Source of the DNA: Succinatimonas sp. CAG:777 | GTDB taxonomy: Bacteria > Pseudomonadota > Gammaproteobacteria > Enterobacterales > Succinivibrionaceae | Reading direction: 5' to 3' | DNA: 59,953 nt | Assembly (NCBI GenBank): GCA_000431835.1 | Contig: HF987959.1 | Location: forward strand, 1,138 to 61,090 | In this document: positions 35,679 through 45,360 of the stretch, piece by piece | How the letters are laid out: every line of letters begins with the position of its first letter | Numbering within the stretch: the first letter of the stretch is position 1 | Translations under genes and position numbers: made by a program | Notes under the pieces: generated by a model | The model's database searches: none | Seen by the model: only the letters and a program-made list of their open reading frames with translations | Told to the model about the DNA's origin: nothing

Positions 35679-37046
35679 TTACTTTGATAGCAACACCACA
35701 GTCTCAATATGAGATGAGTAAGGAAACATATCAAAGCCCTGCACTTCATCAATTACAAAGCCGTTGTCTTTTAAGTTCTTTAAATCGCGCTCAAGCGCCT
35801 TTAGCGAGCAGAAGATATAAGCAAGTTTAATAGGTGAGTTTAATCGTGATAATGCCTTACAAGCATCATCCCCTATACCAACTCTTGAAGGATCACAGAT
35901 AATTGAGGATATATCTTTTGCTTTTACTAAAGAGTTAATAACTTCTCTGATGTCACCTACGATAAACTCAGTATTATCAATGTGATTATGCTTTGCGTTC
36001 TCAATAGCAGCTGCTATTGATTCAGGCACAATTTCAACCCCTATGACCTTTTTAAAGTTCTTTGATAAGGGTAAAGTCATGGTGCCTACGCCACAGCATA
36101 AATCTAATGCGGTTTTGTCTTTATTCTCTCCGCAAAAAGATACAGCCTTTTCGTACATTTTTTGCGCTACAGGATAATTTACCTGTAAAAAGGTATAAGG
36201 TCCTGCTTTGTAGTCAAATCCACAAAGATCTAGAGAAATCTCAGCTTTACCTGAAATTAAGATCATCTCATCTGACAGGATCTTATTAGAATTAGCTTCA
36301 TTTACATTAAGATAAAGTGAGTCCACTTTATCTTTAAATTCTGTCTTTAACCTTTCTATAAAGATATTACTTGGCTTTTTAGATACTACTAAAACTGCCA
36401 TCTTCTCTTTTATAGTGTCACGTAATAATAAAGAGCGTAACAGGCCTTGTTGAGTAGTCTCATCATAAACTGTTAGGTTCTCTTTAGTGAAAAACTCACA
36501 CAACTCATTAGCAAGACTTGAGAACCACTTTGGTTCTAAGGAGCAGTTTGAGACAGCAATAACTTCATGAGAATGGACTTTGTAAAAACCATTTACAATC
36601 CTATCATCCTGTTTTGCAAAGTAACGAATGCTCTTATAGCGGGATGGTTTTATAAGATCAGCTTTTTCAATAGGCTTTAGGTTACAGTTATCAATACCAG
36701 CCTTTTTTAAAGCTTGAGCAATCATTTGCTGTTTACGCTTTAAAGTACCATCATAACTTATAGGACCAAAAGACATCACTGACTGTAGTGACTCATCTTT
36801 ATAGTCAACTCGGTCAGGTGATTTTTTAATGATCTCAATGACCTTGCCAGGTCGTCTTTTAGAGCCATTTACAAATGGTGCATCAATTTTTACAAGAACA
36901 GTCTCACCATCAATTACACCTTCTAAATAGATCTCATAGATCTCATAATGAGCAATACCCTGACCTTTGTCATTTAACTTTTCAACATAAAGTTCTACAG
37001 GATCTTTATATTCTGTAAAGGGTATCTGTTTTATCTTTTTAGGCAT
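35679..37046 (-). CDS. rlmD: RumA-type 23S rRNA (uracil-5-)-methyltransferase
   Basis: A 455-aa protein. A TRAM-like RNA-binding domain lies near 10-75, and a SAM-binding methyltransferase has DLCCGVGTMTLPL near 300. The catalytic Cys is in YIFCSLKALERDL, and the end SSHIETVVLL is typical. The CxxxxxCGGC iron-sulfur cluster of RlmD is missing: the region after KSPDRVD has no Cys. It could be RlmD, RlmC or a merged form; the target uridine cannot be read from sequence. Confidence 0.8.
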   Translation of the reverse strand: MPKKIKQIPFTEYKDPVELYVEKLNDKGQGIAHYEIYEIYLEGVIDGETVLVKIDAPFVNGSKRRPGKVIEIIKKSPDRVDYKDESLQSVMSFGPISYDGTLKRKQQMIAQALKKAGIDNCNLKPIEKADLIKPSRYKSIRYFAKQDDRIVNGFYKVHSHEVIAVSNCSLEPKWFSSLANELCEFFTKENLTVYDETTQQGLLRSLLLRDTIKEKMAVLVVSKKPSNIFIERLKTEFKDKVDSLYLNVNEANSNKILSDEMILISGKAEISLDLCGFDYKAGPYTFLQVNYPVAQKMYEKAVSFCGENKDKTALDLCCGVGTMTLPLSKNFKKVIGVEIVPESIAAAIENAKHNHIDNTEFIVGDIREVINSLVKAKDISSIICDPSRVGIGDDACKALSRLNSPIKLAYIFCSLKALERDLKNLKDNGFVIDEVQGFDMFPYSSHIETVVLLSK

Positions 37047-37258
37047 GGGTAAGTACTATCCTCAAGATCTTGTTTTTGTAAAAGCTAATTTATTCATGAT
37101 ATTACTCATGATTTTTTACTCATGCGTTTTAACATGAGCTTTTACTAAGGACTTTGATGATTATTTTTAGCGTTGTCTCTGTATTTTTACTAAGTTTACA
37201 CTAAGATTGAATGCATAAGATTAACATATACAAAGTTTTAAACAAAAAGGATCATCCT

Positions 37259-37780
37259 ATGAGTAAGAATTTAATTCTAATTGGATATACTTGTCTTGGA
37301 ATGTTGTGTGCAGCTACTTTAAATGCCTGCACCAATCCAGTTTCAGAAGCTGGTACGGTTAACACTTATTATGAAGGTACCATTACCGGTATTGAAGCAA
37401 TTGATATTGCCAATAAAAAGAACGATAACACCTCAAATACTATTTTAGGTGCCGTAGGCGGAGCTCTTTTAGGAAATCTTATAAGCAAAAACAGCACCGG
37501 CACTGCCGTAGGCGCGGGATTAGGAGCCTTAGCAGCAGGTTCCGCATCAAAATACATGGACAGACATGACGGTGTAAGATTAACCATTGATTCAGACAAT
37601 GGTCCTTTGATTGTCGATATGCCATTCTCATGCAAATATGCTGTAGGCAAAAAGGTACGTTTAATCTCAGGTAGCTCACAAGGATCTGTAATGGTTAAAC
37701 AGAACGGACGTTATGTAACAGCAACTGAAGACAGCTATACTAAGTGCCCTGCTGTTTACAATGCAATTAAAAACAATTAG
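37259..37780 (+). CDS. glycine-zipper outer membrane lipoprotein (SlyB-like)
   Basis: A 173-aa protein with a signal peptide and lipobox LNAC. A glycine-zipper segment (GAVGGALLGNLISKNSTGTAVGAGLGALAAG) is followed by a beta-rich tail. It resembles SlyB/Pcp-type lipoproteins that stabilise the outer membrane. AAGGA lies 10 bases ahead of the ATG at 37259; a longer frame from 37211 lacks such a site. Confidence 0.85.
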   Translation: MSKNLILIGYTCLGMLCAATLNACTNPVSEAGTVNTYYEGTITGIEAIDIANKKNDNTSNTILGAVGGALLGNLISKNSTGTAVGAGLGALAAGSASKYMDRHDGVRLTIDSDNGPLIVDMPFSCKYAVGKKVRLISGSSQGSVMVKQNGRYVTATEDSYTKCPAVYNAIKNN

Positions 37781-37800
37781 TCTTTTTTGGAAGGATTAAG

Positions 37801-37877
37801 TGGTGGCCCATTCCTGACTTGAACAGGAGACCAAACGATTATGAGTCGTCTGCTCTAACCAACTGAGCTAATGGGCC
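37801..37877 (-). tRNA. ileX: tRNA-Ile2 (anticodon CAU, lysidine type)
   Basis: A complete 77-base tRNA with encoded CCA. The anticodon loop is CTCATAA. Although CAU would read Met, the GGCCC acceptor end, the GACGA/TCGTT anticodon stem and the TTGGTC variable region match E. coli ileX better than tRNA-Met. It would need TilS to read AUA as Ile. Confidence 0.88.
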
Positions 37878-37892
37878 ATTGTTCGAGGGGTT

Positions 37893-37921
37893 ATTTTACA
37901 GGTTACCCTCTCTCCCGTCAA
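37893..37921 (-). promoter_or_regulatory. tRNA-Ile2 promoter overlapping the dnaG stop
   Basis: TTGACG (37916-37921) and TAAAAT (37893-37898) are separated by 17 bases on the minus strand. A C-rich discriminator follows, as at stringently controlled promoters. The -35 includes the TGA of dnaG. Confidence 0.75.
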
Positions 37922-39771
37922 GATTTTAAATCTTTACTCAAAATCTCCTTCTGGATCTGAGTGTACTCAGATAAAGCATCCATCTTACCTTGGCTCATCT
38001 CCACACTAAGGATTTTGGCTCTGTCTTTTAGAGGCTTTGTTATAACTTCACTTAAGATATCTGCAAAATACTCTATTCTGTCCACATAGGGGATCTCCCT
38101 AATCTCACCACCTGATTCAAAGGTAAGATTCAGTGGAGCACTGATTAACAGCCTTACAATCTTTTCATAAGCTGTCTGGCGAGTCTGTTCAATGAATTTA
38201 GCTGGAGTTATATCAGGAGTTTTTGCAATGATCTTTAATAAACCTTCTAACTCATCTGCACCCTTTACGCCTAATCGTTTGCACAAAGCTACAAACTCAT
38301 CTAGTGCAAACTCTCTTTGTACATTAGAGACCACAGTAGGCTGCTGAATAATAAAGGCCATGAGTTTTCTCATAGGAGTTTTAAAGAAGTCCCTTGAGAC
38401 CTCATTTTTAGCAATCTGTTCCTGTTCTTTTTTCTCTTGAGCTACATAAGCTCGAGGCTGTTCAACATGAGTTTGCTTTAGCATGTCATAAAGCTGATTT
38501 TCAGAAATGCCTGATGGCTTTGAGAGCAACTTTAAAGCAACCGACTGTAATGAAACTAAAGGAATAGCTTTAATCAGCTTTATGGTGTCTGAGATAAAGT
38601 TTGATAAAGAATTAGGATCTTTTAAATCATAGCTTTGAGACTTATGTACTATCAAAAACTCTGGATAGCTCATAGCTTCATCTAAGAACTTTACAAAAGC
38701 ACCTAAGCCTTGCTCTCTTACTAAAGAATCAGGATCATGCTCTGGAGGCAAGAATGCAAAACGAATTTCTTTACCATCCTGCAAAATTGGAGTTACTGTT
38801 TCTAAGGCATGCCAAGCAGCATGACGACCTGCGCTATCTCCGTCATAACAGCACACAACTTTGTCAGTGTAACGGAACATCTCTTTAATCTGCTCAGGCG
38901 TAGTTGCTGTACCTAATGAAGCTACAGCATAGGTACAACCTGCCTGTCGCACTGAGATCACATCCATATATCCTTCAACAACCACAATACGTGGTGGACG
39001 GTTGTTATTTGCTTTTAAGACCTCATATAGACCAAATAACTCATTACGCTTACGGTAAATTGGAGTTTCTTTGGTGTTCATGTACTTAGGCTTGTCATCG
39101 CCCATGGTTCTGCCACCAAAACTGATGATCCTGCCTCGTCTGTCAAAGATAGGGATCATGACACGGTTACGGTACATAGAGTGCACACCGTAGTCGTTGC
39201 GCACTAACATACCTAAATCAATTAACTTCTGCTCTGTTTTAGGATCCTGACATAACCTTTCTTGCAAAAAATGAGGATTTTTAGGAGCAAAACCTAAGCG
39301 ACACTTTAAGATAGTATCTCGTGTCAAACCACGATTTTTTGAAAAATACTCAAGACCAGGAGCGCCTTCAGGTGAGTTTAATACCTGAGTATATAAGGTC
39401 GCACATCTGTCCATGAGGTCGTAATACTCTTTTTGCAGATCGACTTCTTCTTTGGAACGGGTATTAGTTGTGTCATATTCAACGGTTAAACCTGCATTTT
39501 GAGCAATTTCTTCAACTGCCTCAGGAAAACTCAGGTTCTTTAATTTCATGATGAAATCAATGACGTTGCCATGCTCTTTACAGCCAAAACAGTAAAACAT
39601 CTGCTTTGCTGGTGTGACACTAAATGAGGGAGTCTTCTCATGATGAAATGGACAGCAGCAGGTATAGTTTGCGCCTGACTTTTTTAAAGTTACATACTGA
39701 CCTATGACCTTTTCAATAGGAACATTTGGCAGTAACTTTTCGGTAATAAAACTTTTCTTGATAAACGGCAT
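37918..39771 (-). CDS. dnaG: DNA primase DnaG
   Basis: A 617-aa primase. The zinc-binding ligands are C40, H43, C61 and C64. The RNA polymerase/TOPRIM core has VVVEGYMDVISV and CCYDGDSAGRHAA. A C-terminal DnaB-binding helical region follows. It makes RNA primers at replication forks. rpsU and rpoD, its usual neighbours, are not adjacent here; tRNA-Ile2 follows at once. Confidence 0.97.
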   Translation of the reverse strand: MPFIKKSFITEKLLPNVPIEKVIGQYVTLKKSGANYTCCCPFHHEKTPSFSVTPAKQMFYCFGCKEHGNVIDFIMKLKNLSFPEAVEEIAQNAGLTVEYDTTNTRSKEEVDLQKEYYDLMDRCATLYTQVLNSPEGAPGLEYFSKNRGLTRDTILKCRLGFAPKNPHFLQERLCQDPKTEQKLIDLGMLVRNDYGVHSMYRNRVMIPIFDRRGRIISFGGRTMGDDKPKYMNTKETPIYRKRNELFGLYEVLKANNNRPPRIVVVEGYMDVISVRQAGCTYAVASLGTATTPEQIKEMFRYTDKVVCCYDGDSAGRHAAWHALETVTPILQDGKEIRFAFLPPEHDPDSLVREQGLGAFVKFLDEAMSYPEFLIVHKSQSYDLKDPNSLSNFISDTIKLIKAIPLVSLQSVALKLLSKPSGISENQLYDMLKQTHVEQPRAYVAQEKKEQEQIAKNEVSRDFFKTPMRKLMAFIIQQPTVVSNVQREFALDEFVALCKRLGVKGADELEGLLKIIAKTPDITPAKFIEQTRQTAYEKIVRLLISAPLNLTFESGGEIREIPYVDRIEYFADILSEVITKPLKDRAKILSVEMSQGKMDALSEYTQIQKEILSKDLKS

Positions 39772-40026
39772 GGCAAACTCTTTAAGGTATCTCTTAATAC
39801 TGTCTTACATCCCTGATTTTTAACAGCATTTTACTTAACATAAAGTTAACGATTACTGTGTATTATATGAACATTCAGGCTGTCTTGATAGCGACTAATA
39901 TAACCGACAATTAATACAAAAATGGTAGAATAGTGTCAAAAAATACGAATTTTAAGAACTTTTTTTAATATTTCCCAAATTTAAGCTGTTTTAAAGCTAC
40001 GATAATTGCACTTTTACGGAAAACAA

Positions 40027-40893
40027 ATGTCTACATACATCTTTGGTGATCTTCACGGCTGTTATGATGAATTTACAGCTCTTTTGAAAAATATCAACTA
40101 CAACGAAAACGAAGATGAACTAATCTTTACTGGTGATTTAATAGGAAGAGGTCCAAAGCCTGTTGATACTTTAAATTTAATCACTGCGTTAAAGGCAAAA
40201 CACCCAGGACGAATTCACTCTGTTTTAGGCAATCATGACTTAAACTTTTTAGCTGTTTTCTATGGCTATCACAAAGCCAAAGCTAAAGATAATTTAGATG
40301 TGCTCCTAAACGCTCCAAAGCTTAATGACTATATTGAATTTTTTAAAAGCACCCCCCTTTTATATGTTGATCCTGAGAAAAAAATAGCTGTAGCTCATGC
40401 TGGTATCTATCCTAAATGGACAATTGATGAAGCGCAAAAACACACCAATGTCATTTCAAAAGTATTAAAAGATCCTCTGCATACAAAAGTCTTATTAGCA
40501 AATATGTATGCAGATCATCCTGATCATTTTGAAGAGCAAATGCTGTCATCAGATCTTAACTACTGGAGATTTATCGTAAGCGCCTTTACAAGAATGAGAT
40601 TATGCTCAAAAGAACTTGTACTCGATTACGGTCATTCAGACTGCACTGTAATTGAGGCTCAAAAGGACAATATCTATCCTTGGTTTAACTTTGGTTCTCC
40701 TTTTGAATACAAAAGGGAGAACTTTACGCTGTTCTTTGGTCACTGGGCAGCTTTAAATGCTCAATGTGACAGAGAACATGTTGTAGCTTTAGATACTGGC
40801 TGTGTTTGGGGCGACAGACTTTCCTGCTACGCACTCGAAAAACAAGAAAAAATTTCAGTTTTATCACTTCAAAAGAAAAGAGAATCTAAATAG
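40027..40893 (+). CDS. apaH: diadenosine tetraphosphatase ApaH
   Basis: A 288-aa metallophosphatase that splits Ap4A into two ADP. Motifs are GDLHGCYDEF (7-16), GDLIGRGPKP and GNHDLNF, with the late HAGIYP and DTGCVWG. A TTG at 40006 is in frame, but the ATG at 40027 with GGA ahead matches the family start. Confidence 0.95.
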   Translation: MSTYIFGDLHGCYDEFTALLKNINYNENEDELIFTGDLIGRGPKPVDTLNLITALKAKHPGRIHSVLGNHDLNFLAVFYGYHKAKAKDNLDVLLNAPKLNDYIEFFKSTPLLYVDPEKKIAVAHAGIYPKWTIDEAQKHTNVISKVLKDPLHTKVLLANMYADHPDHFEEQMLSSDLNYWRFIVSAFTRMRLCSKELVLDYGHSDCTVIEAQKDNIYPWFNFGSPFEYKRENFTLFFGHWAALNAQCDREHVVALDTGCVWGDRLSCYALEKQEKISVLSLQKKRESK

Positions 40894-40939
40894 TTAGATT
40901 TTTCTACTAACATTTTACTTAGTTAACATCTCATCTTCT

Positions 40940-40972
40940 AAAGCAGTATTTTGTTTTAATACTGCTTTTTTA
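40940..40972 (+). terminator. apaH terminator
   Basis: AAAGCAGTATT/AATACTGCTTT hairpin, 11-base perfect arms, followed by a T-run. The rest of the 395-base gap up to 41288 is very AT-rich with no gene that I can see. Confidence 0.88.
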
Positions 40973-41288
40973 TTTATTTTCAAAAAATTAAATAAAATTT
41001 TTGAAATTTTATTTCATTATCATCTTTATCACTTCTAAAGACTTATCATTTTGTTGATCATTTTTGTGCATAATTTTAATTTTTTACACAAATTTGAAAT
41101 TTAATAAATTTGTTTTAATAATAATCTAACATTTTAGTTTTACTATAATAAGCTAGGGTCATTCTAGTAAATAATTCACCTTTTACATACATTTAAACAT
41201 ATAAGTTAGTTAAATCATAACAATCGTACAAGCTTGAGTAAGTGCACTTAAGGTGTACAGATATACGTAAATAACTATGGTGTTCATT

Positions 41289-42146
41289 ATGGAAAAGACA
41301 GAAAAAATCATCCGCACAGCTATATTCTCGTCTGTAGGATATCTCTGTGCTGGAATTGCAGTTTCTCTTTTTGCAGGTATTAACCTCTGGTCTCAATTTT
41401 TAGAAACCGATGAAACTGTGTTTTCACTTGCAGTGGTTCTAACTTTCATACTCTCTGCAATTGCAGGTATTGTGCTAATTCGTTATCTGGTACCAAAGAT
41501 TGGCGCTAAGACTGTTTATGAACAGGATATCTTAGTTGCCATGATTGGAATGCTCTTTATTGCACTTGCAATTAACATTGCCATGCTCTTTGTAGGCGTC
41601 ATAGTCTGCACTGGTGCTTTAGCAGTGTTCTTCTATGAGAACTTTACAAGACAGTTAAACTTTGTAAAAGAGCTCAATCACTCAAAGCTTAATCAGCGTA
41701 AACAAAGCAATTCTAAAGTCTTTTACCTTTCAGGCTGGGCACTAGGTCCTATCATTGCAGTACTTGCTATCTCTATCTTTTCAAACCTAATTGGTGTTCT
41801 TACTTTAAGAATTCTCTTTGCCCACTTTATCGTGCTCTCTTTTTGGTTATGGATACAGCGTTTAGGTGTTCATGAAGCATTTGAAGATGCACCTACTGCT
41901 CTTTTAGCTCATCTGCAAGAAGATGCATCAACTAATGTGAAAACAACTGCTGATATTACTAATAAAGAGACTTCAACTGACAAAGCTTACATACAAGATG
42001 GCAATAAGAGTCATGATGCTACTGCAAAGGACAATAAAGATACTTCTGTGGACAGTAATGAAAAGGTAAAGGTCTCTTCTTGTAATCCTTCAGATAAGAC
42101 AGCCCAAACAGAGTCTAATGTGACAGACAAATCTCAGAATAACTAA
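41289..42146 (+). CDS. membrane protein of unknown function
   Basis: A 285-aa protein with six or seven predicted spans in residues 10-190. The C-terminal 85 residues are hydrophilic and Asn/Lys/Asp/Thr-rich and probably disordered. I do not recognise the family. An in-frame ATG at 41277 is equally open; neither has a clear ribosome site. It ends 10 bases before the transporter gene and is probably co-transcribed, so it may be a partner of that transporter. Confidence 0.7.
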   Translation: MEKTEKIIRTAIFSSVGYLCAGIAVSLFAGINLWSQFLETDETVFSLAVVLTFILSAIAGIVLIRYLVPKIGAKTVYEQDILVAMIGMLFIALAINIAMLFVGVIVCTGALAVFFYENFTRQLNFVKELNHSKLNQRKQSNSKVFYLSGWALGPIIAVLAISIFSNLIGVLTLRILFAHFIVLSFWLWIQRLGVHEAFEDAPTALLAHLQEDASTNVKTTADITNKETSTDKAYIQDGNKSHDATAKDNKDTSVDSNEKVKVSSCNPSDKTAQTESNVTDKSQNN

Positions 42147-42156
42147 AGGATAACAA

Positions 42157-43551
42157 ATGAAAAACGTTTATAAACTCCTAATGCTATCTGTACTGTTACT
42201 AGCATCGCCATATGCCCTTGCAGAAGAACCTTTATTTACAAGATACACTTTCTATGGCATTCGCTATGAGATGATTATCTTTGCGTTAATGTTAGTAGGC
42301 GTTGCAGTCTTTTACACCAAGACCATGAAGGTAGCTATCATCGGGCTACTCTCATTGTGCTTTTATAAATACGAATTTACTGACGGCTTTTCTGTAATAA
42401 AAAAACTAATTGGCTATGTAAATACTGATGGTCAATTTGTAAGTGGCTCTTGGAATACTTATCTAAACCTAGCTTTAATGCTGCCTGGATTCTCAGTATT
42501 AGCAAAAGTATTCGAAGACTCAAAGTTACCTTCAATAATTCCCCGTTTTCTGCCTAAAGGTCACTGGGGTGGCTTTGCACTCTTACTGTGTATATTTGTA
42601 CTAAGTACCTTCTTAGATAATATTGCAGCAGCCATGATTGGTGGTTCAATTGCCATGATCGTCTTTAAAGGTAAGGTACATATTGGCTTTGTCGCTGCAA
42701 TTTGTGCAGCCTCAAACGCAGGTGGTGCAGGCTCCGTCGTAGGAGATACCACAACTACTTTAATCTGGATCTTTGGTAAAGATCCTTTGGTTTTAGCACA
42801 TGCTTTCTTACCTGCAACTGTAGCTATACTAGTAGTAGCTTACTTTGCTTCAAAACAGCAGGAAAAATACCATCCTATTACTACAGAAATAGAGAGCAAC
42901 ATCACTGTCGATAAAAAGAAACTCTCGGTTGTAGGCTTAATCTTAATTGGTGCTATCAGCTTTAATTATTTCTTTGAGTTCCCGGCTTTAGGTATCTGGA
43001 TTGCAATTATCTTAGGAGAGATCATTACAAGAGTTGATCTTAGAATTGTAAAGTCATCCTACGAGAGTACTGTCTTCCTGGTTGCTTTAGTATTCTGTGC
43101 AGAATTAGTGCCTATTGAATCAGTTCCTGATGCATCCATTCTATCTACCATGGCTATAGGTTATGTTTCAGCTGTATTTAACAACATCCCATTAACGCAA
43201 CTGTGCCTAATCAAGGGTGGTTATGACTGGGCACTTATTTCCTATGCTGTAGGCTTTGGTGGCTCTATGATCTGGTTTGGCTCATCAGCAGGTGTTGCAG
43301 TCTGCGATATGTTCCACAAAGCTCGCAGCTTCGTTAACTGGTTACGTTATGGCTGGCATATACCATTTGCCTTCATGGTAGGCTTTGGTGTTTACCTTCT
43401 AGTTTTAGGATGGGATCCTATGAAGGGCAATCCACCAGATCAGATGCCAGAACCTGTTTCATATTCACAGAGTATTGGTAACAGTCAGATCCACAATGCA
43501 AAGCATCATAATGCTCAAGATCTAAAAGTAGAACAGGTAGAAAAAGAATAA
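42157..43551 (+). CDS. ion transporter superfamily permease (NhaD/citrate-transporter-like)
   Basis: A 464-aa protein with a signal-like N-terminus (LLMLSVLLLASPYALA) and about eleven to twelve spans. STFLDNIAAAMIGGSIA and NAGGAGSVVGDTTTTLIW are the repeated hairpin-type motifs of the IT superfamily, closest to NhaD-like Na+/H+ antiporters. AAAGGA lies ahead of the ATG. The substrate is uncertain. Confidence 0.82.
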   Translation: MKNVYKLLMLSVLLLASPYALAEEPLFTRYTFYGIRYEMIIFALMLVGVAVFYTKTMKVAIIGLLSLCFYKYEFTDGFSVIKKLIGYVNTDGQFVSGSWNTYLNLALMLPGFSVLAKVFEDSKLPSIIPRFLPKGHWGGFALLLCIFVLSTFLDNIAAAMIGGSIAMIVFKGKVHIGFVAAICAASNAGGAGSVVGDTTTTLIWIFGKDPLVLAHAFLPATVAILVVAYFASKQQEKYHPITTEIESNITVDKKKLSVVGLILIGAISFNYFFEFPALGIWIAIILGEIITRVDLRIVKSSYESTVFLVALVFCAELVPIESVPDASILSTMAIGYVSAVFNNIPLTQLCLIKGGYDWALISYAVGFGGSMIWFGSSAGVAVCDMFHKARSFVNWLRYGWHIPFAFMVGFGVYLLVLGWDPMKGNPPDQMPEPVSYSQSIGNSQIHNAKHHNAQDLKVEQVEKE

Positions 43552-43574
43552 AAGCTTATAAGTTAGGCAGTTTT

Positions 43575-43604
43575 TAGGGAGCTTCCATGCTCCCTATTTT
43601 TTTT
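43575..43604 (+). terminator. terminator of the membrane operon
   Basis: TAGGGAGC/GCTCCCTA hairpin followed by eight Ts on the plus strand, just before the 3' end of convergent folA. Confidence 0.9.
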
Positions 43605-44082
43605 ATTTAATCCAGGTTTGGAAGTGGTAGTCAAATCCACACTTGTCTGAATGGAAAGCTACATCATCATGTAGTTTAAATGGATATTTAGTAAAATCAG
43701 GGAATTTAGTGTCGCCTGCAAATTCCTTGTCGATAGTAGTCAGATGCAGAGTTGATGCTAATGGTAAAGCCTCAGCATACATACGAGCACCACCTATTAC
43801 CATCAGAGTCTTATCTCCTACAAGAGCTATTGCCTCTGCTAGTGACTTTACTACAGTAAGACCTTCAACCTCTTTTGTGAAGGTTGAACTTACCATGATG
43901 TTCATTCTGTTTGGAAGAACACGACCAATAGACTCAAAGGTTCTTCTGCCCATAACTACAGGGTGCCCTGTAGTTATTTCTTTAAAGTGCTTAAGATCTT
44001 CGGACAAATGCCAAGGGATCTGACCTTCATTGCCAATAACAAAGTTCTTTGCAATCGCTACAATAATTTGAATATCGGCCAT
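43603..44082 (-). CDS. folA: dihydrofolate reductase
   Basis: A 159-aa enzyme reducing dihydrofolate with NADPH. Motifs: IVAIAKNFVIGNEGQIPWHL at the start (substrate loop), HPVVMGRRTFESIG and MVIGGARMYAEAL. It starts 2 bases after the obgE stop, so the two are co-transcribed. Confidence 0.96.
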   Translation of the reverse strand: MADIQIIVAIAKNFVIGNEGQIPWHLSEDLKHFKEITTGHPVVMGRRTFESIGRVLPNRMNIMVSSTFTKEVEGLTVVKSLAEAIALVGDKTLMVIGGARMYAEALPLASTLHLTTIDKEFAGDTKFPDFTKYPFKLHDDVAFHSDKCGFDYHFQTWIK

Positions 44083-44084
44083 GA

Positions 44085-45230
44085 TTAGTTCCTATAGATA
44101 AACTCTGGACCTTCATCATCGTCAAAATCGTCATCATCGCGATTATTTTCACGAACTTCAGGCTCAGTCCAGATGAATTCTTCAGCTTTTGGCTTCTCAG
44201 GCTCTTCAAGCTCTTTTTGCTTAACCTCATCCACAAGATCTTGTAGTGCATAGATAAGATCATTTACACCGGTCTTAGCTAGGCCTGAAATGATAAAGGT
44301 TCTCTCAGGCTTTACTTCAGCAGATGATGCGATCTTCTCTAAAATTTCCTGTGCTTCTTCTTCAGTACCTAAATCAACCTTATTGGCAACTAACCAGCGA
44401 GGCTTGTTGTAAAGCTCATGAGCGTACTGCTTAATCTCATTTTCGATGATATTAGCGTTTTCTACAGGATCAGAACCATCAATAGGATGAATATCAACTA
44501 AGTGAACTAAAACACGGCAACGCTCTAGGTGCTTTAAGAAGCGGTGACCAAGGCCTGCGCCTTCTGATGCGCCTTCAATAAGGCCAGGAATATCCTCAAT
44601 TACAAAAGAACGTCCCTGTGAAGTTTTAACTACACCTAAAGATGGGACTAAGGTAGTAAATGGATAATCAGCAACCTTTGGTTTTGCTGCAGATACAGCT
44701 CTTACAAAGGTAGATTTACCGGCATTAGGCAGACCTACTAAACCTACGTCTGATACTAACAGCATCTCAAGCTTTAACTGACGACGCTCACCAGGAGTAC
44801 CGTTAGTCTTCTGTCTTGGAGCCTGATTAGTAGCTGACTTGAAGTGAGTATTACCAAAACCATGACGACCGCCACGAGCTACGCATAATACATCGCCTTC
44901 TTTTCTAAGATCACCAATAACCTCACCGGTTGAAACGTCGGTTACACGAGTTCCTACAGGAACTAAAAGGATCTTGTCCTCTCCGCGAGCACCAGTACAA
45001 TCAGCAGTACCGCCGTTTTCACCACGACCTGCCTGATAAAATTTAGTAAATCTATAATCAACTAAAGTATTTAGATTTACGTCAGCTTTCATGTAAACGT
45101 CGCCACCGTCACCACCGTCACCGCCATTAGGGCCACCACGAGGCACGTACTTTTCACGTCTAAAGCTAACAATACCGTTACCACCATCACCAGCTTCTAC
45201 GCGGATTATGGCTTCATCAACGAATTTCAC
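44085..45230 (-). CDS. obgE: Obg-family GTPase ObgE/CgtA
   Basis: A 381-aa ribosome-associated GTPase. The glycine-rich Obg fold (1-158) contains RGGPNGGDGGDGGDVY. The G domain has GLPNAGKST, DIPGLIEGAS and NKVD. An acidic tail ends the protein. It follows rpmA across a terminator, as in many proteobacteria. Confidence 0.97.
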   Translation of the reverse strand: MKFVDEAIIRVEAGDGGNGIVSFRREKYVPRGGPNGGDGGDGGDVYMKADVNLNTLVDYRFTKFYQAGRGENGGTADCTGARGEDKILLVPVGTRVTDVSTGEVIGDLRKEGDVLCVARGGRHGFGNTHFKSATNQAPRQKTNGTPGERRQLKLEMLLVSDVGLVGLPNAGKSTFVRAVSAAKPKVADYPFTTLVPSLGVVKTSQGRSFVIEDIPGLIEGASEGAGLGHRFLKHLERCRVLVHLVDIHPIDGSDPVENANIIENEIKQYAHELYNKPRWLVANKVDLGTEEEAQEILEKIASSAEVKPERTFIISGLAKTGVNDLIYALQDLVDEVKQKELEEPEKPKAEEFIWTEPEVRENNRDDDDFDDDEGPEFIYRN

Positions 45231-45307
45231 CTTATGATCCTCCAGATTACAAGATGGCAGCAGGCATGCGCCACTTTACTTATTTGATACTGATAAAAAT
45301 TCAATAC

Positions 45308-45340
45308 AGACTAAAAAGGCCCGCATCTGCGAGCCCTTTT
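45308..45340 (-). terminator. terminator after rpmA
   Basis: A GGCTCGCA/TGCGGGCC-type hairpin (one mismatch) ending in TTTTT on the minus strand, between rpmA and obgE. It may partly separate obgE-folA from the ribosomal genes. Confidence 0.8.
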
Positions 45341-45360
45341 ATTGTAAACCAAATTCGGTA

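Noticed and set aside
37801..37877. Elongator tRNA-Met
   Set aside because: The anticodon is CAU, but acceptor and anticodon stems match tRNA-Ile2 better.
44027..44263. 78-codon minus-strand frame overlapping obgE and folA
   Set aside because: It overlaps two clear core genes on the same strand in a different frame and has skewed composition.
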